Assembly (NCBI GenBank): GCA_903844215.1
Contig: CAIMSP010000047.1
Coordinates: 1-50,834 of the forward strand
Direction of reading: 5' to 3'
Source: an uncultured beta proteobacterium
Lineage (GTDB): Bacteria; Pseudomonadota; Gammaproteobacteria; Burkholderiales; Burkholderiaceae_C
DNA: 50,834 bases
Positions 23,654 through 33,212 of the stretch are shown here, piece after piece; position 1 is the stretch's first letter; the number at the start of each line of letters is the position of its first letter. A model generated the notes under the pieces. That model made no database searches. It saw only the letters and a program-made list of their open reading frames with translations, and had not been told where the DNA came from. The position numbers and the translations under genes are program-made.

Positions 23654-26434
23654 TCAACATTTCATGGCGTCATCCTCCCGCGTGCACTCTTCCAGCAGGT
23701 AGGCAATCGAGCGATAGGGGCGCCCGCTCTGGGCCGTCAGGCCGATTTCGCAGGTGCGATTCGTGGACACGCCTTGGCAGCAATGGCTTGGCAAGGCCGC
23801 GTTGAGTTGGCGCAGCGCGTGCGCATTGAGTTGCGGGACGACAAAGCCGCGGTCGCCGCCAAAGCCGCAACAGCCAACCGCGTCGGGCTCGACGATGTGC
23901 GTGACGCAGGCCTCGAGCACGGCGCGCAATTTGGCGTCGGAGCCGGTGCGGCGCACGCTGCAATTGATGTGCAGCGCCACCGGTCCCGGCTGACGCTGGA
24001 TGCGCAGCCGTGGCAGCAAGGCATCGTGCGCGAACTCGTGGAAATCGAGCAGCGTCAAGCGTCCCGCCAAGATCTTTTGCATGCGCGCCGAGCAGGTGCT
24101 GGCGTCCATGATGACGGGGTGGTAGCCGCCCTGGCCATCGTCCGCCGCCTGCAGCAAGGCCTGGGTCACGGCCTGGGCCATCTGGTCGGCTTCTTCGACC
24201 AGGCCCTTGCTCGCCATCATCTGGCCGCAGCACAGCTGGTCAAAGCCCTGCGGCAGGATGGGTGCGTAGCCGGCGCGCACCAGCAACGCCATGATGACCT
24301 CGGGCAGCGCGAGTTCGCCGGCGCGGTTGGCGCCGAAGATGCGTCCACCACAGGCCGGGAAATACACCACCGGGTCGCCGGCGCCGGCGTAGGCCCGGGG
24401 CAGCTTGGCCGGCTGCGGCATGCCGCGCTTCCAGCTGCCGCGCGAGAGTTTGGCCACCACGCCCTCGCCCACGACGCGGGCCGCAAGGTGGCCCAGTTGC
24501 AGTCCGAGGCGCGACGCGCTCGCCACCTTGCCGAAGTTGGCGGCGCTCCATTGGCCGAGCTGGCGCGAGGCGCCGCCCAGGGCGCGGCCGCGCAACAAAC
24601 GCGTGAGCTCGCCGGTGTCGATGTCCACCGGGCAAGCCGTGGAGCACAGGCCGCAGCCGGCGCAGGTATCGAGTCCGTGGTAGGCAAAGTCGGCCTCGAC
24701 GTCGGCCACGCTTTCCCCTGCATCGGTGCGCCGGGAGAGCTCGCGCCAGCTGACGATGCGCTGGCGCGGCGACAGCGTGAGCCCGTGCGAGGGACACAGC
24801 GGTTCGCAAAATCCGCATTCAATGCAGCGGTCCACCAACGCCTCGGCCGCCGGCATGGGCTTGAGGTGCAACAGGTGCGCCTGGGGGTCGTCGTTCAGGA
24901 TCACGCCGGGATTGAGCAGATTTTCCGGGTCGAACAAGTGCTTGATGCGCCGCATCAGATCGGTCGCCTGCGTGCCCCATTCCTTCTCGACGAAGGGCGC
25001 CATGTTGCGACCCGTGCCGTGCTCGGCCTTGAGCGAGCCGTCGTACTGATCGACCACCAGACAGCAGACCGCGTCCATGAAGCGCGCGTAGCGCTGCACC
25101 TCGGCGGCGTCGGAAAAATCCTGCGTGAAGACGAAATGCAGATTGCCTTCGAGCGCGTGGCCAAAGATGATGCCCTCGCGGTAGCCGTGCTGGCGCATCA
25201 GCGCCTGTAGCGCCAAGGTGGCGTGGGCCAGGTGGGCGATGGGCACGGCGACGTCCTCGATGATGACCGTGGTGCCGGTGCGGCGCATCGCGCCCACTGA
25301 GGGAAAGGTTCCCTTGCGCACCTTCCAGTACAGCTCGCAGGTCTCGGGGTCGGTGGCAAACGCCGCCGGCTCGACGGTGTCAATGCCGGCCATGGCGCCC
25401 AGCGCCGCGTCCATGCGCAGTTGCAGCGCCGCGGGGGTCTGGGCACGCACTTCGATCAGCAAGGCGGCGGCCGCGTCAGCCAGAGCGCGTATCGCGGCCG
25501 GCATGGCGGGCTTGTCTTGCACCGAGCGCAAGGCGGCACGGTCCAGCAGTTCGACCGCCGACACGGGCTCGCTCTTGAGCCGCATCACGGCCTGGCAGGC
25601 GACGCCGATGTCGGGGAAGAACACCAGGGCGCTGGCCTTGCACGGGTCTTCGAGCACCGTGTTCAGGCTGATGCGCGACATGAAGCCCAGCGTCCCTTCG
25701 GAGCCGATCATCAGGTGCGCCAGGATGTCCACCGGATCCTCAAAGTCAAGCAGCGCGTTCAGGCTGTAGCCGGTGGTGTTCTTGATCTTGTATTTATGGT
25801 GGATGCGCTGCGCCAGCGTGGCATCGGCGCGGGTCTCCTGTCCCAGGCGCTGCAGTTCGGCCAGCAGCGGCGCGTGACTGCGGCGAAAGCGCGCCACGCT
25901 GGCCGCGTCTTCGGTGTCGAGCAGCGCGCCATCGACCAGCACGACGCGCAGCCCGGCCAGCGTGCGGTAGCTGTTTTGCGCCGTGCCGCAGCACATGCCG
26001 GAGGCGTTGTTCGCGGCGATGCCGCCGAGCTTGCAGGCGTTGATGGAAGCGGGGTCGGGGCCGATCTTGCGCCCGAACGGCGCCAGTCGCCGATTCACTT
26101 CGCCGCCGATGATGCCGGGGCCGGCGCGCACCACGCTGCCGTCGGGCGCGATGTCGCAATCGGCCAAGCCTTCACCGATCAGCGCCAGCACGCTGCTGCT
26201 CACGGCCTGGCCCGACAGGCTCGTTCCGGCGGCGCGAAAGGTCACGGGCCGGCCGTGGTCGCGCGCGGCCCGCAGCAGGGCCTGCACTTCTTCTTCGCTC
26301 TCGACCACGGCGACGACTTCGGGCGTCAGGCGGTAAAAGCTCGCGTCGGTACCGTAGGCCAGGCGCCGCAGCGGGTCGGTGATGACCTGATGCGCGGGCA
26401 GGAGGGCGCGCAGGGTGTGGACCAGATCACTCAT
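23654..26434 (-). CDS. FAD- and Fe-S-binding D-lactate dehydrogenase (quinone-linked, GlcD-GlcF-like fusion)
   Basis: The 926-residue enzyme has an N-terminal FAD-binding PCMH domain (residues ~35-215, with GTSLSGQA and GGIAANNASGMCCG), an FAD-oxidase C domain, then two 4Fe-4S clusters starting at C537 (CIECGFCEPLC) and C591 (CAGCGLCSTAC). Two CCG heterodisulfide-reductase-like domains close the protein (CCGQMM, CCGFGGDRGF). It oxidises D-lactate (or a similar 2-hydroxy acid) to pyruvate and passes electrons to the quinone pool at the membrane. The ATG overlaps the lutB stop by 8 bases, coupling D- and L-lactate oxidation. Confidence 0.9.
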   Translation of the reverse strand: MSDLVHTLRALLPAHQVITDPLRRLAYGTDASFYRLTPEVVAVVESEEEVQALLRAARDHGRPVTFRAAGTSLSGQAVSSSVLALIGEGLADCDIAPDGSVVRAGPGIIGGEVNRRLAPFGRKIGPDPASINACKLGGIAANNASGMCCGTAQNSYRTLAGLRVVLVDGALLDTEDAASVARFRRSHAPLLAELQRLGQETRADATLAQRIHHKYKIKNTTGYSLNALLDFEDPVDILAHLMIGSEGTLGFMSRISLNTVLEDPCKASALVFFPDIGVACQAVMRLKSEPVSAVELLDRAALRSVQDKPAMPAAIRALADAAAALLIEVRAQTPAALQLRMDAALGAMAGIDTVEPAAFATDPETCELYWKVRKGTFPSVGAMRRTGTTVIIEDVAVPIAHLAHATLALQALMRQHGYREGIIFGHALEGNLHFVFTQDFSDAAEVQRYARFMDAVCCLVVDQYDGSLKAEHGTGRNMAPFVEKEWGTQATDLMRRIKHLFDPENLLNPGVILNDDPQAHLLHLKPMPAAEALVDRCIECGFCEPLCPSHGLTLSPRQRIVSWRELSRRTDAGESVADVEADFAYHGLDTCAGCGLCSTACPVDIDTGELTRLLRGRALGGASRQLGQWSAANFGKVASASRLGLQLGHLAARVVGEGVVAKLSRGSWKRGMPQPAKLPRAYAGAGDPVVYFPACGGRIFGANRAGELALPEVIMALLVRAGYAPILPQGFDQLCCGQMMASKGLVEEADQMAQAVTQALLQAADDGQGGYHPVIMDASTCSARMQKILAGRLTLLDFHEFAHDALLPRLRIQRQPGPVALHINCSVRRTGSDAKLRAVLEACVTHIVEPDAVGCCGFGGDRGFVVPQLNAHALRQLNAALPSHCCQGVSTNRTCEIGLTAQSGRPYRSIAYLLEECTREDDAMKC

Positions 26435-27863
26435 CGCGTCGCTCCCGCAGCAGGTCGCGCAGGCGTTTGGGCGCGGGGATCAGCGGGGTACGGCTGCGCG
26501 TCCAGGCGCCCTGATCGGTGGGCGACAAGGCGCGCCCCCGGCTCATGAACCACGAGGCCAGTCGGTACAGTCCCAGGCGGCTGTAAACCTGCGCCCAGAC
26601 GCCCCAGATCGTGCTGTCGGTGCGCGTGCGCGCCGCACCGCTGCCGCGCAGCGTGGCGTCTTCGCCCTGCGGTTTGGCCATGGCCTCGTTGCGCAGCCGC
26701 ACCAGCAGGTCGGGGATCGGAATCTTCACCGGACAGACTTCCGCGCAGGCGCCGCACAGCGTCGAGGCAAAGGCCAGCGGATAGGTGGACTCCAGGCCCA
26801 GCATATGGGGCGAGATGATCGCGCCGATGGGTCCCGGATAGGTCGTGCCGTAGGCGTGTCCTCCGATGCGCGCGTACACCGGGCAGTGGTTCATGCAGGC
26901 GCCGCAGCGAATGCACTGCAGCGTGGCGCGCAGCTCCTCGTCGGCGTAGGCCTGGGTGCGGCCGTTGTCGAGCAGGATCAAATGCACTTCCTCGGGGCCG
27001 TCCAGCTCACCGCGTTGGCGCGGGGCGCTGATCAGGTTCACATAGGTCGTGATGTTCTGGCCCGTGGCCGAGCGCGGCAACAGACTCAGCAGCGGCACCA
27101 GGTGGTCCAGTTTTTCCACCACCTTCTCGATGCCGGTGATGGCGATGTGCACGCGCGGCACCGTCGTGCACAGCCGGCCGTTGCCCTCGTTCTCCACCAG
27201 GCACAGCGTGCCGGTCTCGGCGACCATGAAGTTCACACCCGACAGGCCGATGTCGGCCGCAGCGAACTTGGTGCGCAGCACGCGCCGGCCGATGGCGATC
27301 AGCGCGTCCACGTCGTCGGTGTAGGCCACCCCCGGGATCTCCTTGGCGAACAGCGCGGCGATCTCTTGCTTGGTCTTGTGGATCGCCGGCATGATGATGT
27401 GCGAGGGCGCTTCACCGGCGAGCTGCACGATGTACTCGCCCATGTCGGACTCCAGGGCCTCGATGCCGGCGTCCTGCATCGCGTGGTTGAAGCCCACCTC
27501 CTCGCTCACCATGGACTTGCCCTTGACGATGGTCCTGGCATTCACCCGGCGCGCGATGCCCAGGGCGATGGCGTTGGCCTGCGCGCCGTCCTGCGCCCAA
27601 TGCACCTGCACGCCGCGCGCCGTGAGCTGCTGCTCCAACTGCTCGAGCAGCCGGGGCAGGTGGGCCAGGCTGTAGCGGCGAATCGCCGCGCCCAGCTCAC
27701 GCAGGCCCTGCAGCTCGTCCTGATCCGGGAACTGGCCCTTGCGCTTGGCCTGCAAAAAGTCCATGGCACTGCGAAAATTCTTGCGCTGCGCCGGGTCGTT
27801 CAACACCGCTTGGCTGCGCGCCTTGAAGTCGTCCATGGCGTGGATGGGAATCACCTTGTTCAT
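26427..27863 (-). CDS. lutB: L-lactate utilisation iron-sulfur protein LutB
   Basis: This 478-residue ferredoxin-like protein is the central subunit of the LutABC L-lactate oxidising complex. An N-terminal LUD domain spans roughly residues 65-290 (TIVKGKSMVSEEVG, VAETGTLCLVENEGNGR). Two 4Fe-4S clusters follow, starting at C317 (CIRCGACMNHCPV) and later CGACAEVCPVKI. The start at 27863 overlaps the lutC stop (ATGA) and gives the family's usual length; the longer frame upstream is a shadow of lutC. Confidence 0.94.
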   Translation of the reverse strand: MNKVIPIHAMDDFKARSQAVLNDPAQRKNFRSAMDFLQAKRKGQFPDQDELQGLRELGAAIRRYSLAHLPRLLEQLEQQLTARGVQVHWAQDGAQANAIALGIARRVNARTIVKGKSMVSEEVGFNHAMQDAGIEALESDMGEYIVQLAGEAPSHIIMPAIHKTKQEIAALFAKEIPGVAYTDDVDALIAIGRRVLRTKFAAADIGLSGVNFMVAETGTLCLVENEGNGRLCTTVPRVHIAITGIEKVVEKLDHLVPLLSLLPRSATGQNITTYVNLISAPRQRGELDGPEEVHLILLDNGRTQAYADEELRATLQCIRCGACMNHCPVYARIGGHAYGTTYPGPIGAIISPHMLGLESTYPLAFASTLCGACAEVCPVKIPIPDLLVRLRNEAMAKPQGEDATLRGSGAARTRTDSTIWGVWAQVYSRLGLYRLASWFMSRGRALSPTDQGAWTRSRTPLIPAPKRLRDLLRERRDE

Positions 27864-28555
27864 GGCGCGGCCTCCGCGCCGTGGCGCAGCAACAGCACCA
27901 GTTCGCGCGGGCCATGCGCGCCGTAGGCCAGGGTCTGCTGGATGTCGGCCGTCTTGGACGGTCCGCTGATCAACAGCGCGTTGCTCGGCAGGCCGCGGGC
28001 CCAGCCCTCGGCGCTGAAGGCGCTGTGCATGTCGGCGTGGATCGTGGCCACATCGAGCAGCACGAAGTGGATCGCCGGCACCAGCGACAGGAGGCGCGGC
28101 TCGCGCGCATCGGGCCACAGGATCAGGCTGCCGGTCTCGGCGATGGCGCTGCGCGCCAGCGTGAACGAGGCATCGATGTCGTCGAACAGTTCCTGGCGCC
28201 AGGCATCGATGGGCTGGGTGTAGCGGCGCAGCGCCAGCGCCGCGGACTGGTTCGAGCCGCGCTGGCGGTGGCGCGCCTCGAGTTCACTTCCATGCGCGGT
28301 GTCGCTGCCGATCAGCAACTGGCGCACACCCTTGGCCGCCGCCAGGCGCAGCAGCAGCTGCGCCCAGTCGCTGTGCGTGGTGTCGTGCACCTCGGTCTTC
28401 ACGGCCTGCATGGCGGCGCGCAGCCGGGCCGCGCGCTGCGCCTGAGACTCGTCGCGGCGCTGCGCCGCATACCAGGAGCTGACGTCGGGCAGCGCGGGCG
28501 CCTGCGCGATCGTGCTGGCGCGCAGGCGCGCCAAGATGGCGTCGCGCGCGCTCAT
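27860..28555 (-). CDS. lutC: L-lactate utilisation protein LutC (LUD domain)
   Basis: The product has 231 residues with a single LUD domain. Conserved elements include AIAETGSLILWPD near residue 135 and the glycine-rich SGPSKTADIQQTLAYGAHGPRELVLLLR end, both typical of LutC/YkgG. It starts with an ATG (28555) overlapping the lutA stop and ends overlapping the lutB start, so lutA, lutC and lutB are read as one coupled set; note the gene order A-C-B, different from the Bacillus lutABC order. Confidence 0.93.
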   Translation of the reverse strand: MSARDAILARLRASTIAQAPALPDVSSWYAAQRRDESQAQRAARLRAAMQAVKTEVHDTTHSDWAQLLLRLAAAKGVRQLLIGSDTAHGSELEARHRQRGSNQSAALALRRYTQPIDAWRQELFDDIDASFTLARSAIAETGSLILWPDAREPRLLSLVPAIHFVLLDVATIHADMHSAFSAEGWARGLPSNALLISGPSKTADIQQTLAYGAHGPRELVLLLRHGAEAAP

Positions 28556-29361
28556 TCTTTTCCAGCGCTGGTGCGCTTCCATAAAAAGCTGGCCAGATGC
28601 TCACCTGGCAAGGTGACCTCGGCCAGACCGGCAAGCTCGTCCTGCTTGGCTGCCCGACCGGTGATGTTCAACAGGCAGCCACAGTCGGCGCTGACGACGC
28701 GCTCGGCGCCACTGTCGCGGATGCTGGCCACCTTGTCGCTGACGATGGCCTCGGAGATGTCGGGGTAGCGCATGGCGAAGGTTCCGCCAAAGCCGCAGCA
28801 TTCTTCCACCCTGGCCTGCACCACCACCTTGACCTGCGCCAGACTGTCCAGCAGCGCCGCGCTGGTTTCGTGCGAACCCATTTCGCGCCGCGCATGGCAG
28901 GAGGTGTGCAGCGCCACGGTGCAGGCGTCGCCCCGGTCCGGATGGCTGAAATTCACCACCTGGACCAGGAACTCGCTGAGCTCGTACACGCGTTCGGCCA
29001 ACGCCACGGCGCGCGCGTGCAACACCGGGTCAGCGGCGAAGAGATGCGGGTAGTGCAGTCGCATCATGCCGCCACAGGAGCCCGAGGGCACCACGATGGG
29101 CCAGTCTTCGGTGAACAGATTGAGCTGCTGCAGGGCGACGGCGCGCGCCTCGTCGGGAAAGCCGCTGCTGTGCGCCGGCTGGCCGCAGCAGGTCTGCTGC
29201 TCCAGGTAGTGCACCGTGATGCCCTCGCGCTCCAGCAGGCGCACCGTGTCCAGCCCGGCCAGCGGCGTGAACTGGTCGATCAGGCAGGTGGAAAAAAGAT
29301 AGACGTGGGCCGGCTTGGGCGGGTAGCGCCGGGCACTTCGGGTGTCGGACTCAGTGGGCAT
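28552..29361 (-). CDS. lutA: L-lactate utilisation protein LutA (CCG-domain Fe-S oxidoreductase)
   Basis: A 269-residue protein with two cysteine-rich CCG domains: TCCGQPAHS near residue 67 and ECCGFGGTF near 195, plus conserved single cysteines in STCLID, GSCGGMM and DCGCL. These domains probably bind a non-cubane iron-sulfur cluster. The ATG at 29361 is preceded by GAAGAG and heads the lactate operon; its promoter region overlaps the TGGTATTACCA operator. The longer upstream frame runs through the regulatory region and is not used. Confidence 0.93.
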   Translation of the reverse strand: MPTESDTRSARRYPPKPAHVYLFSTCLIDQFTPLAGLDTVRLLEREGITVHYLEQQTCCGQPAHSSGFPDEARAVALQQLNLFTEDWPIVVPSGSCGGMMRLHYPHLFAADPVLHARAVALAERVYELSEFLVQVVNFSHPDRGDACTVALHTSCHARREMGSHETSAALLDSLAQVKVVVQARVEECCGFGGTFAMRYPDISEAIVSDKVASIRDSGAERVVSADCGCLLNITGRAAKQDELAGLAEVTLPGEHLASFLWKRTSAGKE

Positions 29362-29388
29362 GTTCTCTTCCAGACGTTTTTGGTAAAG

Positions 29389-29399
29389 TGGTATTACCA
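29389..29399. promoter_or_regulatory. LldR/FadR-type operator 1
   Basis: TGGTATTACCA is a perfect TGGT-N3-ACCA palindrome matching the GntR/FadR-subfamily consensus (TNGTNNNACNA). It lies 28 bases upstream of the lutA start codon, where repressor binding would block lutA transcription. Confidence 0.7.
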
Positions 29400-29493
29400 G
29401 TGGCCGCAAGTGTAAAAAATATGTCAGCGCTGAAAATAGGTGTTTTCCCTTACTTGGCACGGTACCGGTGTTTTGAAATGGGCTACCATCGCT

Positions 29494-29504
29494 TGGTCTT
29501 ACCA
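29494..29504. promoter_or_regulatory. LldR/FadR-type operator 2
   Basis: TGGTCTTACCA is a second TGGT-N3-ACCA site, centred 100 bases or so from operator 1 and only 12 bases before the regulator's ATG. It suggests autoregulation, and the pair could support looping as described for E. coli LldR. Confidence 0.65.
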
Positions 29505-29516
29505 CTTTTGATCTTC

Positions 29517-30281
29517 ATGCCCCAACTCCGCTCCACCGTGATTCGACTGGCTGACACCGTTGCCGCCGAACTGGAAAAACGCATCCTCGAAGGCTCGCTC
29601 AAACCGGGCGATCGCCTGGCGGCCGAGCGCATCCTGGCGCTGGACCTGGGGGTGTCGCGACCCTCGCTGCGCGAGGCGATTCAGAAGCTGGTGGCCAAGG
29701 GGCTGTTGAGCACGCGCCACGGGGGCGGCAGCTTTGTCACCGATCGGCTGGAGGCGCATTTCGTCGATCCCTGGCAGGACCTGGTCAAAGGCCATCCGCT
29801 GCTGCACCGCGACCTGCTCGAGTTTCGCCAGATGCTCGAATGCGAAGCGGCGAAGTTGGCCGCCGACCGCGCCACCGACGCCGATATCCAGCGCCTGGAC
29901 GCCGTGTACGCCAAGCTCGAAGCGGTCTATGCCGGCGATGACTTGGCGGCCTGCATTGACGCCGACGTTGAGTTTCACCAGGTGATCGCCGAAGCCGCGC
30001 ACAACGTGCTCATCGGCCACCTGAGTGCCAGCCTGCTGCGCGTGATCCACGGCCATGTGTCGAACAACCTGGAGCACTTGCACGCGCGCCCGCAGCGCTG
30101 GGACCAGTTGCAGTCACAGCACCGCGCCATCTGGCAGGCGATCCGCGAGCACCGGCCCGAGGCGGCGGCCCAAGCCGCGCGCGACCACATCGAATTCGTG
30201 CGTCAGAGCATCGACGACAACGCCCGCGAAGATCAACGCCGCCTGAGCGCGCGCCGACGCGCCGGCGAGCCGGTCGAGTGA
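29517..30281 (+). CDS. lldR: GntR-family (FadR subfamily) lactate-responsive regulator
   Basis: The ATG at 29517 yields 254 residues and places the winged-helix domain at residues ~5-75 (GDRLAAERILALDLGVSRPSLREAIQKL). The C-terminal FCD domain, about 95-220, carries metal/ligand-binding residues in DVEFHQVIAEAAHN and HRAIWQAI. An upstream in-frame ATG would translate across operator 2 and is unlikely. It diverges from lutA, with both operators in between, so it most likely represses lactate genes until L-lactate binds. LldR is preferred over PdhR or GlcC from the neighbourhood. Confidence 0.88.
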   Translation: MPQLRSTVIRLADTVAAELEKRILEGSLKPGDRLAAERILALDLGVSRPSLREAIQKLVAKGLLSTRHGGGSFVTDRLEAHFVDPWQDLVKGHPLLHRDLLEFRQMLECEAAKLAADRATDADIQRLDAVYAKLEAVYAGDDLAACIDADVEFHQVIAEAAHNVLIGHLSASLLRVIHGHVSNNLEHLHARPQRWDQLQSQHRAIWQAIREHRPEAAAQAARDHIEFVRQSIDDNAREDQRRLSARRRAGEPVE

Positions 30282-30323
30282 TGGCCGGGCGCGCCCGTGC
30301 TTGTGGCGCGACCCGCCTGGCGC

Positions 30324-31439
30324 TCAGTCTGCGGCGACAAACACCTTCGCCTTGCGCGGCGTGAGCAGAAAAATTTCACCTTCGCGCGGATCGAGTTCGC
30401 CGTACTCCTGAGCGCTCAGGTGCGCTTCGATCAGCTCGGTCTCGCCGGTGGCTGAGGGTTCGAGTCGGCTCAGCTCGAGTCGGGCGATGGGTCCGATCAG
30501 GATCGCGCGCGACAGCTTGGCCACGATGCCGCGGGGTTTGGCCACGATGCCGGTGCCGTCGCCAAAAGCGTAGCGCTGCACCTCCAGGTCGTGCGGACGC
30601 ACATAGGCGAAAGCCTTGGCGTCCTGCGCCGAGTGGTGTTCGGGTGAGGCCAGGTGCAAGCCCTGATCGGCGGCGCCGATCTGCACCACGCCTTCGTGCG
30701 CGCGGCCATGGAACAGGTTCACGTCGCCCAGGAAACCATAGACGAAGGGGCTGGCCGGGTGGTTCCACACCTCCTGCGGCGAGCCGATCTGCTCGACCTT
30801 GCCGGAGTTCATCAGCACCACGCGGTCGGCCACTTCGAGCGCCTCTTCCTGATCGTGCGTGACGAAGATGCTGGTGACATGCAGGTCGTCGTGCAAGCGC
30901 CGCAGCCAGCGCCGCAGCTCCTTGCGCACCTTGGCGTCGAGCGCGCCAAAGGGTTCGTCCAGCAGCAGCACCTTGGGCTCGACGGCGAGCGCGCGCGCCA
31001 GGGCGATGCGCTGGCGCTGTCCGCCCGAGAGCTGCGACGGGTAGCGGTCGGCGAGCCAATCGAGTTGCACCAGGCTCAGCAGCTCGTGCACTTTTTCCTT
31101 GATCTTGGCCTCGCTCGGTCGCAGGCTGCGCGGCTTCACGCGCAGACCGAAGGCGACGTTCTCGAACACGCTCATGTGGCGAAACAGCGCGTAGTGCTGG
31201 AACACAAAGCCCACCTGGCGCTCGCGCACATGGACCTCGGTCGTGTCTTCGCCGCTGAACAAAATGCTGCCGCGGTCCGCCGTTTCCAGGCCGGCGATGA
31301 TGCGCAGCAGCGTGGTCTTGCCGCAGCCCGAGGGGCCCAAGAGCGCGACCAGTTCACCGGACTCGATGTCCAGCGACACGTCACGCAGCGCGTGGAAATC
31401 GCCAAACTGTTTGCTGACGTTGCGAATGGCGATGCTCAT
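30324..31439 (-). CDS. cysA: sulfate/thiosulfate ABC transporter ATPase CysA
   Basis: This 371-residue ATPase has Walker A GPSGCGKT (35-42), signature LSGGQ (137-141), Walker B VLLLDEP (157-163) and the H-loop in [10 protein letters not shown]-terminal TOBE-like regulatory domain follows from ~240. It energises sulfate import through CysT and CysW. The ATG overlaps the cysW stop (ATGA). It is the last gene of the operon; its stop faces the lldR stop 42 bases away, without an obvious strong terminator. Confidence 0.95.
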   Translation of the reverse strand: MSIAIRNVSKQFGDFHALRDVSLDIESGELVALLGPSGCGKTTLLRIIAGLETADRGSILFSGEDTTEVHVRERQVGFVFQHYALFRHMSVFENVAFGLRVKPRSLRPSEAKIKEKVHELLSLVQLDWLADRYPSQLSGGQRQRIALARALAVEPKVLLLDEPFGALDAKVRKELRRWLRRLHDDLHVTSIFVTHDQEEALEVADRVVLMNSGKVEQIGSPQEVWNHPASPFVYGFLGDVNLFHGRAHEGVVQIGAADQGLHLASPEHHSAQDAKAFAYVRPHDLEVQRYAFGDGTGIVAKPRGIVAKLSRAILIGPIARLELSRLEPSATGETELIEAHLSAQEYGELDPREGEIFLLTPRKAKVFVAAD

Positions 31440-32320
31440 GGGGTCTCTTTCAATTTCAAGGGGCGCTCAGGCGGCGCATCGGCGGCGGCTTGCATCGCGC
31501 GCTCCTGGCGCCACTGCACCACCGACTTGATGACCAGCGTCACCAGGGCCAGCAGCGCCAACAAGGAGGCCACGGCAAAGGCGGCGACGGACTGGTATTC
31601 GTTGTACAGCACCTCGACGTGCAGCGGCAGCGTGTTGGTCTGGCCGCGGATGTGGCCCGACACCACCGAGACCGCGCCGAACTCGCCCATGGCGCGCGCA
31701 TTGCACAGGATCACGCCATAGATCAGCCCCCACTTGATGTTGGGCAGCGTCACGTACCAGAAGGTCTGCCAGCCGGAGGCGCCGAGCACGATCGCCGCCT
31801 GCTCCTCGTCGTTGCCCTGGGCCTGCATCAGCGGAATGAGCTCGCGCGCGATGAAGGGAAAGGTGACGAACACCGTGGCCAGCACGATGCCGGGAACAGC
31901 GAAGATGATCTTCACGTCGTGCGCCATGAGCCAGGGACCGAACCAGCCCTGGGCGCCAAACATCAGCACGTAGATCAGGCCCGCCACGACCGGCGACACC
32001 GAGAACGGCAAGTCCACCAGCGTCGTCAAAAAGGCCTTGCCACGGAACTCGAACTTGGCGATGGCCCAGGCCGCAGCCACGCCGAACACCAGGTTCAGCG
32101 GCACGGCGATGGCCGCCGTGACGAGCGTCAAGCGGATCGACGACCAGGCGTCCGGCTCCTTCAGCGCTTCCCAGTACGCATCCACGCCCTTGCGCAGCGC
32201 CTCGGCGAACACGGCCGCCAGCGGCAGCACCAGGAACAAGAACATGAACGCCAGCGCGATGCCGATGAGCGTGTACCTGACCCATGCGGGCTCGGTGGTG
32301 CCGGCCTTAGTGCTTCTCAT
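31436..32320 (-). CDS. cysW: sulfate ABC transporter permease CysW
   Basis: A 294-residue membrane subunit with six predicted helices (first at ~15-40). The coupling EAA loop is [24 protein letters not shown] near residue 172. GGAGG nine bases upstream supports the chosen ATG, 22 bases after the cysT stop; this is the one non-overlapping junction in the operon. With CysT it forms the sulfate/thiosulfate channel. Confidence 0.94.
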   Translation of the reverse strand: MRSTKAGTTEPAWVRYTLIGIALAFMFLFLVLPLAAVFAEALRKGVDAYWEALKEPDAWSSIRLTLVTAAIAVPLNLVFGVAAAWAIAKFEFRGKAFLTTLVDLPFSVSPVVAGLIYVLMFGAQGWFGPWLMAHDVKIIFAVPGIVLATVFVTFPFIARELIPLMQAQGNDEEQAAIVLGASGWQTFWYVTLPNIKWGLIYGVILCNARAMGEFGAVSVVSGHIRGQTNTLPLHVEVLYNEYQSVAAFAVASLLALLALVTLVIKSVVQWRQERAMQAAADAPPERPLKLKETP

Positions 32321-32342
32321 GAGCGTGCCTCCACCAGGGTGC

Positions 32343-33212
32343 TCATGACTGCGCCCCCGTTCTCTTGCGCTGCCAGGACTGCAGGGCGTTGATGACCAGC
32401 AGCAGCACGAAGGAAATCACCAGCAGTACCACGGCCACGGCGGTGGCGCCGGCGTAGTCGTATTGCTCCAGTTTGGCGGTGATGATGAGCGGCGTGATCT
32501 CGGAAATCATCGGCATGTTGCCGGCGATGAAGATGACCGAACCGTATTCGCCGATGGCGCGCGCAAAGGCCATGGCAAAGCCGGTGAGCAGGGCCGGCGC
32601 GATCGACGGAAAGATGACGCGGGTGAAGGTCTGCCAGCGCGTCGCGCCCAGGCAGGTGGCGGCCTCTTCGAGTTCGCGCTCGGCGTCTTCCAGCACCGGT
32701 TGCACCGTGCGCACGACGAAGGGCAGGCCGATGAAGATGAGCGCGATCACGATGCCGTTGGGGTTGAAGGCGAGCTTGATGCCCAGCGGCTCCAGATACT
32801 GCCCGACCCAGCCATTGCCCGCGAGCAGGGCCGTGAGCGAAATGCCGGCCACGGCCGTGGGCAGCGCGAACGGCAGGTCCACCAAGGCGTCCACGATCTT
32901 CTTGCCCGGAAACGGGTAGCGCACCAGCACCCAGGCCACGAGCAGGCCGAACACCACGTTCACCAGGGCCGCGATCAGCGACGCGCCAAACGTGAGCTGG
33001 TACGACGCCACGACGCGCGGCGAACTCACGGCCGCCCAGAACTGCTCGAGTGTGAGCGTGAAGGTCTTGAAGATCAGCGCCGACAGCGGGATCAGCACGA
33101 TCAACGCCAGATAGAACAGCGTGTAGCCCAGCGTCAGCCGAAAGCCCGGCAGCACGCGGCGCGGCGCGCGCTTGCGCAGCGCTTCGGGCGCGCTCAACAC
33201 CGCCGCCGTCAT
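32343..33212 (-). CDS. cysT: sulfate ABC transporter permease CysT (CysU)
   Basis: A 289-residue permease with six helices, the first at ~25-48. Its EAA loop reads [24 protein letters not shown], and the family stretch [17 protein letters not shown] is present. The start overlaps the sulfate-binding protein stop (ATGA), giving translational coupling. It pairs with CysW. Confidence 0.95.
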   Translation of the reverse strand: MTAAVLSAPEALRKRAPRRVLPGFRLTLGYTLFYLALIVLIPLSALIFKTFTLTLEQFWAAVSSPRVVASYQLTFGASLIAALVNVVFGLLVAWVLVRYPFPGKKIVDALVDLPFALPTAVAGISLTALLAGNGWVGQYLEPLGIKLAFNPNGIVIALIFIGLPFVVRTVQPVLEDAERELEEAATCLGATRWQTFTRVIFPSIAPALLTGFAMAFARAIGEYGSVIFIAGNMPMISEITPLIITAKLEQYDYAGATAVAVVLLVISFVLLLVINALQSWQRKRTGAQS

